Origin: Diphasiastrum complanatum
Lineage: Eukaryota; Streptophyta; Lycopodiopsida; Lycopodiales; Lycopodiaceae
Length of the DNA: 64,000 bases
Assembly: GCA_029204225.1 (NCBI GenBank)
Contig: CM055099.1
Coordinates: 50,397,866-50,461,865, forward strand
Reading direction: 5' to 3'
Shown piece after piece: positions 38,716 to 49,145 of this stretch. A model generated the notes under the pieces. That model was not told where the DNA came from. It searched no databases and saw only the letters and a program-made list of their open reading frames with translations. The translations under genes were made by a program, and so were the position numbers. Numbering within the stretch: the stretch's first letter is position 1; every line of letters begins with the position of its first letter.

Positions 38716-41214
38716 ATGGCATCTATAAATGCATATCTTTTGGATACTAATGAAAGGCTCAACAAAACTAACTATTCCATATGGAAAGTTAGAATGGAAT
38801 CTATCATGATCATGCAAGATCTGATGGAAATTGTAAATGGTAAGAAGGGTGAACCTATTCATCCTCAAGAAAAAGCCAAATACATCAAGAGGTGCAATGT
38901 TGCACTACATTGCATAAAAATGAATGTTGCAAATGAACTCTTAAGAGAGGTAGGAGATTGCACTTCAGCTCAAGATGCTTGGGAGACTTTGCAAAAGGTC
39001 TATGAATCCAAGAACCAAACTAGAATGTTAGCTTTGAAGAATCAAATCTATAGAAGCTATCCAAAGAAAGGAGAGAGTGCACATACTTTTGTCCTAAGAG
39101 TAAAGGAATTGAACAAAGAGCTAGCCTTTATAGGTGATCCTATCAAGGATGAAGAGCTTGTTCAACTCATATTGAATGGACTAAGCTTTGAATTTGACAA
39201 TTTGGTTCAGGGATATGCAATTATGGGTAAGCTACCCATACTTGAAGAACTCCAAGGCACACTCATGGCCGAGGAATCAAGAAGGAGCCAAATGCAAGAG
39301 AGGACGGATAGGCTTTCCATCAAAGGTGGAGATGACCAAGCTCTCTTCACCAAAGGCAAAGGCAAGTCCAAAGGCAAAGTATCAACATTCAAGAAGTCTA
39401 CAAAGCTTGAGGATCAAGAAGGACCCTCAAAGGCATCTCCATCAACCACCAAAGTCAAGAAGGACAAATCAAAGGTGAAGTGCTACTATTGTAGCAAGAT
39501 GGGGCATTATGCCTCGGAATGCTTCAAGAGGAAGCAAGATCAAAGCCAAGCCAACATGAGCAAAGAGGAGGAGGAGGAGAGTTCACATGAGGACTCTCTC
39601 ATGATGTCCATATTTTCTTCAACAAGCTTCAAAGGAGAAGATCCTTGGTGGATTGACTCGGGTGCTAGTTCAGACATGACTAGTAAGAGGGAGTTTTTCT
39701 CTTCTCTCTTATCTTATGATGGACCTATAAAGTCTATCTATACAGCAAATGATGAAGCTTGTAAGATTGAAGGAGTTGGTAGAATTCCCCTTTGCTTAGG
39801 ATCTTCCAAAAAGATCAACATAGAAGGTGTTTTGTACATTCCTACAATAACAAAGAATCTACTAAGTGTTGGCCAAATGGTAGACAATGGTTTCAATGTT
39901 GACTTTGCTTCAAATGAATGTTTCATCAAGAAGAAGGGTAAGATAGTGGCTAAGGGCACTAGACTTGGCAAACTTTATAAGTTGGATGCATTTGTGGATA
40001 CTAATGTTGTCATGTTGGCCGAGAAGAGCAAGATATCTACTTTTACTTTATGGCACAAAAGACTTGGACATGTCAACTCGGGTTCCATGGAGGCTATGAT
40101 CAAGGAGGAGTATGCTTTAGGCCTACCAAGGTCTATTGGGAAGGAAGACAAGGTTTGTGAAGCTTGTGCCTTATCCAAGGCACATAAGAAGGTGTTTCCT
40201 AACTCCATCACAAAGTCATCTCATCCTCTTGAACTCATACACTCGGATGTGCACATTGCTAGCACCAAATCTAATGGAGGTTCATCCATGTTTTTAACCT
40301 TCATTGATGACTACTCAAGATATTGTTGGGTGTTCTTACTTTCCTTCAAGTCTCAAGTATTTGATACTTTTGTAAAGTTCAAGTTTTTTGTGGAAAAGCA
40401 TCATAATCATAGCATCAAGATTCTTAGAAGAGACAATGGTGGAGAATTCATCTCCAATGAGTTCAAGGCCTTTTGTGAGGAGGAAGGGATCAAGAAAGAG
40501 ACTTCTTGTCCTTACACTCCTCAACAAAATGGAGTTGCTGAAAGAAGGAATAGAACATTATGTGAATGTTCTAAGGCTTTAAGATTAGATGCTTGTTTGC
40601 CCAAATCCTTTTGGGGTGAGTCTCTTGTATGTGCAAACTACTTGATGAATAGGGTGTCTTGCAAAGCAATTGAAGACAAAACTCCTTATGAGATGTTGTA
40701 TGGAAAGAAACCCAATCTTAATCACTTGAAAGTTTTTGGGTGTATATGTTATGTGCATGTGCCATTGGAAACAAGAACCAAGGAGGATCCATCTTCCACA
40801 AGAGGGATCATGCTTGGATATGCAAGCTCAAGCAAGGGCTACAAAGTCTATCTCCCATCCTTAAACAAATTTGTTGTTTCAAGGGATGTCATATTTGATG
40901 AACATCATATGCATATGCTTGAAGAAGGCTCAAGTGCTCCAACAATCAAGAAGAAGATGGCCGAGGAGCAAGATCTTGGTTTTGAGGAGGAGCTCGTGGA
41001 GGAGCAAGCACCAAACCCACCTATCACACCAAGGAGATCTTCAAGGGCAAAAGTGGAGCCATCAAGGCTCACATATCAAGGCAAAGGACAGCAAGTTGAG
41101 GGTATCTCATCCACTTCTTATGCTTTATCTAGTTTTGAAGAACCATCTAATGTTGAAGATGCATTGAACTCCAAGAATGGTATAAAGCTATGTTGGATGA
41201 GTATGATGCCTTGA
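38716..41214 (+). CDS. Copia gag-protease-integrase polyprotein (832 aa)
   Basis: Gag begins MASINAYLLDTNERL with the DUF4219-like NYSIWKVRM at about residue 20, then UBN2 (about 60-200) and a zinc knuckle CYYCSKMGHYASEC at 256-269. The protease active site WWIDSGAS has its catalytic Asp at 314. The pre-integrase region starts LWHKRLGH at 445. Integrase catalytic residues are Asp 531 (FIDDYS), Asp 573 (RRDNGGEF) and Glu 609 (GVAERRNR), giving the D-35-E spacing of retroviral-type integrases. The ORF ends shortly before RT because of a frame change. No stop interrupts it. It encodes the capsid, the maturation protease and the enzyme for insertion. Confidence 0.95.
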   Translation: MASINAYLLDTNERLNKTNYSIWKVRMESIMIMQDLMEIVNGKKGEPIHPQEKAKYIKRCNVALHCIKMNVANELLREVGDCTSAQDAWETLQKVYESKNQTRMLALKNQIYRSYPKKGESAHTFVLRVKELNKELAFIGDPIKDEELVQLILNGLSFEFDNLVQGYAIMGKLPILEELQGTLMAEESRRSQMQERTDRLSIKGGDDQALFTKGKGKSKGKVSTFKKSTKLEDQEGPSKASPSTTKVKKDKSKVKCYYCSKMGHYASECFKRKQDQSQANMSKEEEEESSHEDSLMMSIFSSTSFKGEDPWWIDSGASSDMTSKREFFSSLLSYDGPIKSIYTANDEACKIEGVGRIPLCLGSSKKINIEGVLYIPTITKNLLSVGQMVDNGFNVDFASNECFIKKKGKIVAKGTRLGKLYKLDAFVDTNVVMLAEKSKISTFTLWHKRLGHVNSGSMEAMIKEEYALGLPRSIGKEDKVCEACALSKAHKKVFPNSITKSSHPLELIHSDVHIASTKSNGGSSMFLTFIDDYSRYCWVFLLSFKSQVFDTFVKFKFFVEKHHNHSIKILRRDNGGEFISNEFKAFCEEEGIKKETSCPYTPQQNGVAERRNRTLCECSKALRLDACLPKSFWGESLVCANYLMNRVSCKAIEDKTPYEMLYGKKPNLNHLKVFGCICYVHVPLETRTKEDPSSTRGIMLGYASSSKGYKVYLPSLNKFVVSRDVIFDEHHMHMLEEGSSAPTIKKKMAEEQDLGFEEELVEEQAPNPPITPRRSSRAKVEPSRLTYQGKGQQVEGISSTSYALSSFEEPSNVEDALNSKNGIKLCWMSMMP

Positions 41215-42644
41215 TTGAGAATGAAACTTGGTTGCTTGTTGAGAGACCTCAAAGGAATGTAATAGGATGCAAGTGGGTCTTCAAGCTTAAGTTGAATGCA
41301 AATGGGAGTGTTAACAAACATAAAGCAAGATTAGTTGCAAAAGGTTATGCTAAAGAGAGAGGGATAGACTATGAGGAAACTTTTGCACGTGTGGCCAAGA
41401 TGGTCACAATAAGGCTAATCATTGCACTTGCATCACATTTTGGATGGATTCTATGTCAAATGGATGTCTCTAATGCTTTTTTGAATGGTTTTTTGGAAGA
41501 GGATATCTATATGGAGCAGCCACAAGGGTTCATCAAGCATGGAATGGAGAACAAAGTATGCCATCTCCAAAGAAGCATCTATGGCTTGAAGCAAGCCTCG
41601 AGATCTTGGAATTCAAGACTACATTGCTATCTTATTTCACTTTCTTTTGTTAAAAGTGAATATGATACCACTCTTTACATTAAGTTTGATGATGTTGGTA
41701 TTGTACTTTTACTCATTTATGTAGATGACATCATCATTAGTGGAAATAGTGTTGATGGTATTGAAAAAATCAAGATAGATCTATCCTTAGAGTTCAAGAT
41801 GGTAGATCTAGGGTGTCTTCACTTCATCTTAGGCATGGAAGTACTTAGAGGGTCTGATTTTATCTTTATAAGTCAAGTAAACTATGCTCAAAGTCTTTTG
41901 AAGAAGTTTAAGATGGAAGTATGCAAAAGTGTTGACACACCAATGGAGCAAGATGTAAAAGTGCCAAATGAAGATGATGAAAGATCCTTCATGGACATCA
42001 CTTTGTTTAGGCAACTTATAGGTTCCTTAATGTGGATCACTATAACTAGACCAGATCTTAGCTTTAGTGTATGTAGGTTGAGCCAATCCATGCAAAAGCC
42101 ATTGAATATCCATTGGAAAAAGGCTAAGAGGATTCTAAGATACATCTCGGGTACATTGGATTTTGGGATTCTATATAGAGGAGATGTGATTAACCTTCAT
42201 GCATTTAGTGATTCAGATTTTGCAGGGGACAAGAGGGATAGGAAATCAACAAGTGCCTATTCAACTTTCATAGGAGAAGGTGTGGTTTCATGGCTTTCAA
42301 AAAAGCAAGAAACTATATCTCTATCTTCAACCGAGGCCGAGTACAAAGCTTTGACAACCACTACAAAGGAGGTACTTTGGATCGAGAGATTATTGGTGGA
42401 ACTAAAGATCATGGATTCAGAGGAGGCACCAATCATCTACAATGACAATATATCAGCCCAACACCTTGCATCTAACCCAATCTTCCATGCAAGATCTAAG
42501 CACATTGAGATATGCCATCACTTTGTGAGAGAAATGGTGCAAGCCAAGGAGATTGCTTTGGAGCATGTTCCAAGCAATGAATGTGTAGCTGATCTACTTA
42601 CTAAACCACTTCAAAAGACACCTTTTATGAAGTTCAGATCATAA
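41190..42644 (+). CDS. Copia reverse transcriptase-RNase H (484 aa ORF)
   Basis: RT motifs in order: NVIGCKWVFKLKLNANGSV, QMDVSNAFLNGFLEEDIY, SIYGLKQASRSW and the catalytic YVDDIIIS (about residues 177-184). RNase H follows with FSDSDFAGDKRDRKSTSAY and SLSSTEAEYKAL, and ends ADLLTKPLQKTPFMKFRS. It overlaps the upstream ORF by 25 bases in another frame. RT similarity already begins before its first ATG (frame reading LQEWYKAM), which indicates that the two ORFs derive from one polyprotein frame, as in most Copia elements. Confidence 0.95.
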   Translation: MLDEYDALIENETWLLVERPQRNVIGCKWVFKLKLNANGSVNKHKARLVAKGYAKERGIDYEETFARVAKMVTIRLIIALASHFGWILCQMDVSNAFLNGFLEEDIYMEQPQGFIKHGMENKVCHLQRSIYGLKQASRSWNSRLHCYLISLSFVKSEYDTTLYIKFDDVGIVLLLIYVDDIIISGNSVDGIEKIKIDLSLEFKMVDLGCLHFILGMEVLRGSDFIFISQVNYAQSLLKKFKMEVCKSVDTPMEQDVKVPNEDDERSFMDITLFRQLIGSLMWITITRPDLSFSVCRLSQSMQKPLNIHWKKAKRILRYISGTLDFGILYRGDVINLHAFSDSDFAGDKRDRKSTSAYSTFIGEGVVSWLSKKQETISLSSTEAEYKALTTTTKEVLWIERLLVELKIMDSEEAPIIYNDNISAQHLASNPIFHARSKHIEICHHFVREMVQAKEIALEHVPSNECVADLLTKPLQKTPFMKFRS

Positions 42645-42697
42645 CTTGGAGTGATTAGTAAAGCAATGATTGAACCAAGCTAGATAGTGAGGAGGAG

Positions 42698-43380
42698 TGT
42701 TAAAAATTCACAATTCTAGCTTGACTAGTTTTGGTCATATGACTTGTAAATAGTTAGATGGTCATGATGTGGCTTGTCACACGTGCCAAATAGCATAGGA
42801 TTCCATTCATAAGGATGTTCTCAAGTAGACCTAAGTGTTAGAACCTTTGGAATGAGTCCAAATTATGCTTAGATACAAGGGAGAAAAAATAGGAGCTATT
42901 TTTGGTAATTTTTGCATTGTTGAGGGATCTCCAAGATTCCAACCCTAACTTGGTAGGGATGAAAGATCCACCAAAATTAGCATTAGGGATAGGTTTAGGG
43001 CTACTCATACCTGCCCAAAACCGTGATGGATCATGTATATATAGGTGATGATATCTCACCAAAATCAATCAAGCAATTTCATGTTTTTTTCTCTCATAAT
43101 GGTGCAATTGCTCTCTATGTTCATAATTGTTTGAGTACTTGTGATTACTAATGATTATAGGATTGAATGTAGGTCTGGTGTACAGTACTCAGACTGTGGG
43201 AGGCCGTACTTTCACACGTGTGAAGTCTTCTTCAAGGATTTGGGCCATTTAGTGAGGTTCAAGCATAGATTTTTGATGGATTTTGATGGTTCAACTTGTG
43301 CTAATCTTATGAAATCATAAGCTATTGTTTCCCTCATCATTTCAAGTGTTTTAGGATCCTTATTTGCTGTAATTTTTACA
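42698..43380 (+). repeat. 3' LTR of young Copia (683 bp)
   Basis: Same sequence as the 5' LTR except for one extra C (AGGATCCTTATTTG against AGGATCTTATTTG). The purine tract GTGAGGAGGAG precedes it. Confidence 0.95.
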
Positions 43381-43385
43381 CAAGT

Positions 43386-43840
43386 CAGATTGGATCTCAG
43401 CAAAGCATAACTGATTAATCTCTCCAATCCGGCTCAAGGCATCGACAACACAGTTCGACGTACCTTTACGATACTTAATGTCAAAGACAAACTCCTGAAT
43501 GAGTTCCGACCATCTAGCCTTACGGCCACGAAGGTCCTTAATATCACAAATATACTTAAATGATTGGTGATCAGTCATTACCGTAAATTTGACACCATAA
43601 AGATAATGCCTCCAGATTTTTAACGTGTGAATGACTACAAAAAGCTCCTTCTCATAAGTAGAATACCTAGTTTGAGCAGGATCCAGCTTCTTGCTTTCAA
43701 AAGCAGTTGGTCTACCGTCCTGATAAAGGACCGCTCCAACAGCAAAGTCGCTACCATCCGTATCAACCACAAAGGGTCGGTTAGGATCGACAATGTGTAA
43801 AATTGGAGCCGTAAAAACACAGTGCTTGAGAGTCTCCGTG
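43386..43840 (-). pseudogene. Gypsy RNase H of element A
   Basis: Reads HIVDPNRPFVVDTDGSDFAV then GAVLYQDGRPTAFESKKLDP, STYEKELFVVIHTLKIWRHY and TDHQSFKYICDIKDLRGRKA, the RNase H of chromovirus-type Gypsy pol. RT that should lie upstream is missing: similarity ends near 43,840 and leader-like sequence begins. Confidence 0.85.
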
Positions 43841-44287
43841 GGAGTTTCGTGGGAGTTCTACAGGGAAGTAGGATGGAATTCCTGACACTGTACGATACAG
43901 GTAACCAGCAGGCAAGCACGCAGATCCGCGCGGACGCGCGGGTGCCCGCAGAATTTTTTTTTTGGAATCAAACAAAACTTTGTATGCCAAAATTTTTTTT
44001 TGACTTCCAAAACACAAAATAAGGCCAAAAAACGAAATCGTTTTTTGAAGTTTTTTTTTAAAACCGTAAAACATTCAAAAGAAACCGACTACTACCACCA
44101 TAGCTAGCAAAGGTGGTTCGTTTTCTTTTTTCTCAGATTGAGATGAACAAAAAAACAAAGTTGTTCAGATCGATTCAACGAAATCAACTAAACCTTCAAA
44201 AACATCAACTAAAAGCTCAAACCAACCAATAACATAAGTTGGAGCGATTGCACCTTATTCACAATGATCGGTGGCTCTGATAATAAC
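43841..44287 (-). other. Leader of Gypsy element A
   Basis: Non-coding stretch with a GC-rich patch (CGCGCGGACGCGCGGG near 43,928) and long A/T runs. Directly before the LTR the sequence GGCTCTGATAATAA looks like a mutated primer site (complement of TGGTATCAGAGCC with two or three changes). Confidence 0.5.
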
Positions 44288-44588
44288 TGTTAGAATCCCC
44301 ATCGTCGTGCCGGTCATTGCTAAAGCACAAACAAGTGACGAACGCTACGTTACCACCCAACCATAGAGGTACTGCCACCTCACCCCGTGCACTGGAGCTA
44401 CATACCACCATCAAGCAAGCTCGGATCTCAAGTAAGCCATGGTGTCCCATACCACCATGCCTTACCCTCGACGCTCACCTACCTACATCCTGAGGCCTAG
44501 ATACTCGTCCTGACCTGACCACCAATGGAAGAGCTCTTCATTCTCTAGGAGAGAATGAATACCCCGCTCATGCAAATCCACCTCTATA
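44288..44588 (-). repeat. 5' LTR of Gypsy element A, truncated
   Basis: Matches 35,170-35,480 from TGTTAGAATCCCC to CCACCTCTATATA, then switches abruptly to family B LTR sequence (TCAAGATCCAAACCC) at about 44,589. Confidence 0.75.
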
Positions 44589-45357
44589 TAGTCAAGATCC
44601 AAACCCTACTTATGTCCCATACCATAAGCAAGATCCAAACCTTAAACATACTACCACAAGAAAGCACTCTACACACTAGTAGCAACACTAGAGCATAAGC
44701 AAAGCAAACAAGAGAGATTTCCCCCTCCCAATGGGCACCCTACTACCCTCATATAGATGGCCCATGGACCCCTCCAATGCACTATGGAGTTCCATGCTCA
44801 TCCAATGAGAGAGAGAGAAAAGCCTAGGGGAGTTAAAGAATCTCCAAGAGCCTCTATAGGCTTATGGAAGTTCAAGAGACTCCTTCCATAACCTATGACT
44901 CTTTGAATGTCTTTCGTGTGGGAGTTGGGAACTCAATGGACACTTTAGAAGGACGCCCTCCTACTAGGTCCCATTGCCCAAATTGTGCATATATACTTTG
45001 GTCCTAGAGCAATTAAGTGATATGGTTCAAGGTTGAGGCCCAAGGTTTAGAAAAATAGTCATCCAATGACTTTCTAACACCTCTCTAGGTTCCATACTTC
45101 CATCCAAGGCATAGACACCTACCTGCCCTTAACGAATGACACTAGTACCTTAATCTAAGACACCTACCCTTAATACTAAGGGTACCTCTTATCCAAGGGT
45201 CACGTGACTCCATACCTCCGAATAAGGTATAGTCACTTGCATGTCTTTATCCAAGGGCACATATCCTTAATCCTAAGGGTACCTTGCCATTTAGCCCCCA
45301 ACACTAAATGGACTAATAGGGATTTGAAGTACTGCTAGTTACATAGGTACGTAACAT
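44589..45357 (-). repeat. Gypsy B LTR, partial
   Basis: Matches about 49,465-50,248 and ends GTACGTAACA before the pyrimidine tract TTCCTTCCCCCT, the polypurine tract of a minus-strand element. Confidence 0.8.
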
Positions 45358-45399
45358 TCCTTCCCCCTAAACTTAAATTTTTTCTTGTGGGAAAAAAAT

Positions 45400-46090
45400 T
45401 GAAAAACTCTTCTAGAGATCAGCCTCCTTTTCCCAGGTATCCTCTTCTTATGATTTGCCCCTCCACTTGACTAAAAAAATTCCCGAAGCACTCTATTCCT
45501 TAGAGTTTTCTGTCAGCCAGCTATTAATCAATCGACTCGGGTTCAAGTGGTCCACTCGCAGACTCATCACGAAGAAGCTCCACTAGATTTTCCACAGGGA
45601 CCGGGGTTTTCCCAACCCCCAACAAGGGCTGCAACTTACTAACGTGGAAAACATGATGGATTCCAACGTTAGCTAGAAGGTCTAGTTTGTATGCGACCTT
45701 GTTTATCACTCGAATAACCTTAAAATGACCGCAATACCTAGGTGCCAACTTTGCACACTTACCAGTTTTCATGTCCCTAGAGTGATTAGGAACCCTCAAA
45801 AACACCTAGTCATTGACCATGAATACCTTGTGCTTCCGAAATAGATCAGCATAGTGCCTTGCACTGTCTTAGGCACTACTTATGCTATCTTTAACCGACT
45901 GTAACATTTCTTGCATATCCACAAGGAAATCAGCTGTGGCTTGCACCCATAGATTTTTCATGCCAACACTAATTGGTGATCGAGGTTGAAAACTATACAT
46001 AAGCATGAAAGGGCTGAATCCGGTCGCTGAATGTTTTGCACTGTTATATGCAAATTCCACCAGTGGAAGGTACCGTTCCCAATCAGATTG
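45400..46090 (-). pseudogene. Gypsy B integrase C-terminal fragment
   Basis: Frames 45,869-46,111 (SDWERYLPLVEFAYNSAKHS) and 45,524-45,805 (FKVIRVINKVAYKLDLLANV, HHVFHVSKLQPLLG). The catalytic core is absent: at about 46,090 the sequence jumps into primer site and LTR. Confidence 0.8.
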
Positions 46091-46391
46091 TATTTGAAGC
46101 TCTGATACCACTTTTACAAGTAGAGGTTAGGAAGTCCTCCAAATCCAAGGTAGAGCCTCCAAATGTCCTCCAAGCAACCTGCAAGCTTCAAGATGCTCCC
46201 CAACTCCAAGCTAGGATGCCTCCACCTGCAAGTATGGATCTACAAGCCTCCAAGAATCTCTCCTTCTAAAGTGTCCATTGAGTTCCCAACTCCCACAAGA
46301 AAGGCATTTAAAGAGTCATAGGTTATGGAAGGAGTCTCTTGACCTTCCATAAGCCTATGGAGGCTCTTGGAGATTCTTTAACTCCCCTAGG

Positions 46392-46393
<2 letters not shown>

Positions 46394-46487
<94 letters not shown>
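46394..46487. repeat. (CT)n array, 94 bp, inside the LTR
   Basis: In sister LTR copies the same site has only about 10-14 bases of GA/CT (near 34,998, 44,810, 46,710 and 49,677). Confidence 0.95.
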
Positions 46488-46490
<3 letters not shown>

Positions 46491-46937
46491 GGATGAGCAT
46501 GGAACTCCATAGTGCATTGGAGAGGTCCATGGGCCATCTATATGAGGGTAGTAGGGCGTCCATTGGGGGGGGGGGGGGCTTCTAAAGTGTCCATTGAGTT
46601 CCCAACTCCCACAAGAAAGGCATTCAAAGAGACATAGGTTATGGAAGGAGTCTCTTGACCTTCCATAAGCCTATGGAGGCTCTTGGAGATTCTTTAACTC
46701 CCCTAGGCTTCTCTCTCTCTCATTGGATGAGCATGGAACTCCATAGTGCATTGGAGGGGTCCATGGGCCATCTATATGAGGGTAGTAGGGTGCCCATTGG
46801 GAGGGGGAGATCTCTCTTGTTTGCTTTGCTTATGCTCTAGTGTTGCTATTAGTGTGTAGAGTGCTTTCTTGTGGTAGTATATTTAAGGTTTGGATGTTGC
46901 TTATGGTATGGGACATAAGTAGGGTTTGGATCTTGAG

Positions 46938-47209
46938 TCTCGGACACGCACTCGGGACCCAGACACGTCTGCACCCGGACGCTGGACAAAAAAAAAAAAA
47001 TTGGGCGCGTCCGACCTTGCGCCCGGGGGTCGGACGTGGACGCGAAATGGTCGTGCCTGGCCTGGACCCTCATGTATGATATATATATATCAGACATGCG
47101 CGTCCAGCCCCGACGCGGCCATTTCGTGTCGGCGTCTGACCCTCAGACGCGGGGTTGGATGCGGTCATTTTTTTTAAAAACTTTTTTTTTGTTAAGTTGG
47201 ACGCGTCGG
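46938..47209. mobile_element. GC-rich foldback element inside the Gypsy LTR (about 270 bp)
   Basis: Sister LTRs continue from CTTGAG into TATGCTATGGAG, but here foreign GC-rich sequence intervenes before TGTGGTATGC. Its halves are imperfect inverted repeats: GACGCGAAATGG (47,038 on) pairs with CCATTTCGTGTC (47,116-47,127), and CGCGTCCGACC...GGTCGGACG pairs with CGTCTGACCC...GGATGCGG. The loop contains ATATATATAT. No coding capacity. Confidence 0.6.
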
Positions 47210-47436
47210 TTGTGGTATGCTTGTGATTTGTTTATGGTTAGCAAGGGGGTGCTAGATAGGCCTTGCTTGGAGCTTGGATCTAGCAATGGTTGGGTGGTGA
47301 ATACTTGAGGCCAACTTGTTATCTATCTTTGTGTTTAAAGAGTAGGGACACAGGTGGAGGAGAGATCCTTGGAGACTTGCAGATCCTTACTTGCAGGTGG
47401 AGGCATCTTAGCTTGAATTAGATATACTTTCTCACT

Positions 47437-48995
47437 TTTCAGTAGGAATATCTAAAGGATGTAATAGGCCACTAGCTTATGGTATGGGACATAAGTAGAG
47501 TTTGGATACCACTTGAATTTTAATTAGGATCTTCCACTTTTATTTGTAAGTAACTAGGAGTACCTCAGACCCCTATTAGTCCATTTAGTGACAAAATCCA
47601 TAGCTTTTTAGTAGGAATATCTAAAGGATGTAACAGGCCACTAGTTTTTAGCCTCTCTACTTTATTTAACTAGCACTTAGTACAGTTAAGTACATAGGCC
47701 TCTACCTGACTTTTCAGCTTAGGCCACCAAAATTGCCTTTGAACTAAGTCAAGTGTTCATTGTATACCTGGGTGTCCTGCGCATGGACTATCATGACAGT
47801 CATGCAAGATCTGGGCCCTTACAGTGTCATTCTCCGGTACACTCACCTTTCCTTTACGAAACAAAATCTTGTTTTGAATTAGGAAATCTGTTTTAGTCTT
47901 TCCCTGATTTGAGGAATCTTGCAAACCTAAATCGTCCCCCGAAAGTACTTGTTGCCAATACTTTCCAAAAAAGGGATCGGACTCATATAGTCCGTGAAGA
48001 GACTGAAACAACCCCGGTTCTATAACAGTAAAGCACAACTGATAAATAACCGGTAATCGACTCAAAGCATCCGCTAGAGTATTTTGACTTTCTTTACAAT
48101 AACGTATAGAAAAGTCAAAGATTTGCATAAGCTCAACCCATCTAGCTTGCCTCCCGTTTAAATCTATATTATCACAAAAATGTCGAAGAGTTTGATGATC
48201 CGTCAAAACTTCAAATCTGGCTCCATACAAATAATGTTGCCAAATTTTTAGGGAATGAACAATTGCAAATAGTTCCTTCTCATAGGTACAATACCTAGAC
48301 TGAGCATGATCGAGTTTCTTGCTTTCATAAGCCACATGATATCCATCCTGCATCAAAACAGCTGCAATAGCATAATCACTGGTATCGGTCTTAACCACAA
48401 AAGCCTTATTAGAATCGGTATTGGTGCCAAAGTGACACTTTTCTTAAGCAACTCAAAACAATTATTCATATCCTCTGTCCACACCACTAGTGGACTCTTA
48501 GCCCTCCGGCTTAGCTTCTCATAGCCTTTCAAGGCATGGGTAAGGGGAAATGCCAGTCGAGCAAATTGGGGAATATGCAGACGGAAAAATCCTACAAACT
48601 CCAAGAAAGACTTGATTTTCCGAACTGTGGTGAGAATAGGCCAATCAATAAAAGTCACACTTAGACTCCTTGGCGAAGAGCTTTTCCCTTCTTAGGATGT
48701 CCAAGACAATTCTAAGATGCTCTTTATGTTCCGCCAAAGTCTTACTGAATACTAGGATATCATCTAAAAATACCACTATGAATCTTCCCAAATATGGCAT
48801 GAACAAATTGTTCATCATCTGATGGAAAGTTGCCGGTGCATTGGTCAAACCAAAAGGCAACAGCAAAAATTCGTAGTGACCAAAGCGAGTTCGAAACCCA
48901 ATTTTTGGTATATCTTCTGCCTTAATGCGTATCTGATGGTAGCCCGATCTTAGACAAGCAACCTGCAAACTACAAGCATCACTACTCTCTTCCAA
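47437..48995 (-). pseudogene. Gypsy B RT, RNase H and integrase N-terminal fragment
   Basis: 48,645-48,995: RT with [36 protein letters not shown] and the catalytic FLDDILVFS. 48,353-48,658: the RT-RNase H connection (KSFLEFVGFFRLHIPQFARL). 47,757-48,398: RNase H (DTSDYAIAAVLMQDG, STYEKELFAI-type box as CTYEKELFAIVHSLKIWQHY, TDHQTLRHFC) and the integrase zinc region (HDCHDSPCAGHPGIQ). Integrase is cut near 47,600 at GLLHPLDIPTKK and joined to an LTR end; the same bit occurs again at 47,437-47,473. The RT N-terminus is missing beyond 48,995. Confidence 0.85.
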
Positions 48996-49133
48996 AGAGA
49001 ACTAGATACATTGGGTACTTCAACTACAAGCTTCCTACAACTAGAAAAGCCTATAATCTTCCCCAAAAAAAATTTAGTTGGTAATCTTAATAGAACTTGA
49101 AGAACGTTAGAAAGGTTACCATCCTTTGTCTAG

Positions 49134-49145
49134 CTCTGATACCAC
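49134..49145 (-). other. Gypsy B primer binding site
   Basis: GCTCTGATACCA on the plus strand is the complement of TGGTATCAGAGC. The same sequence precedes the LTR start at about 46,090-46,101. Confidence 0.85.

Larger units (their letters stand above)
37223..43380 (+). mobile_element. Young, nearly complete Ty1/Copia element (6158 bp)
   Basis: Contains 5' LTR, perfect primer site, 0.8 kb leader, two long ORFs covering gag-PR-INT and RT-RNase H, polypurine tract and 3' LTR. By eye the LTRs differ by a single base insertion. A perfect CAAGT duplication flanks it. It inserted into Gypsy element A between RNase H and integrase. Only a one-base frame offset between the ORFs separates it from a full polyprotein. 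Confidence 0.95.
35170..44588 (-). mobile_element. Gypsy (chromovirus-type) element A, deleted, carrying a nested Copia
   Basis: On the minus strand: 5' LTR start (44,288-44,588, truncated), leader, RNase H (43,386-43,840), the nested Copia (37,223-43,380), integrase with C-terminal chromodomain (35,758-37,130) and 3' LTR (35,170-35,697). Gag, protease and RT are absent, so this is a non-autonomous deletion copy. The pol frame continues on the two sides of the Copia insertion, with CAAGT duplicated at the junctions. Confidence 0.85.
46102..47400. repeat. Gypsy B LTR head followed by inverted LTR copies
   Basis: 46,102-46,265 is LTR sequence in the usual orientation. From 46,266 it matches the reverse complement of the LTR (TAAAGTGTCCATTGAGTTCC), twice (46,266-46,565 and 46,577-47,400), ending in the inverted LTR start. 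The two outer ends therefore form a large inverted repeat. A CT array, a G-run (46,567-46,577) and a foldback element lie inside. Confidence 0.75.

Noticed and set aside
46266-47400. CRISPR-like or operon-like structure from regularly repeated blocks
   Set aside because: The repeats are LTR copies in direct and inverted orientation; the window is plant nuclear DNA with introns.
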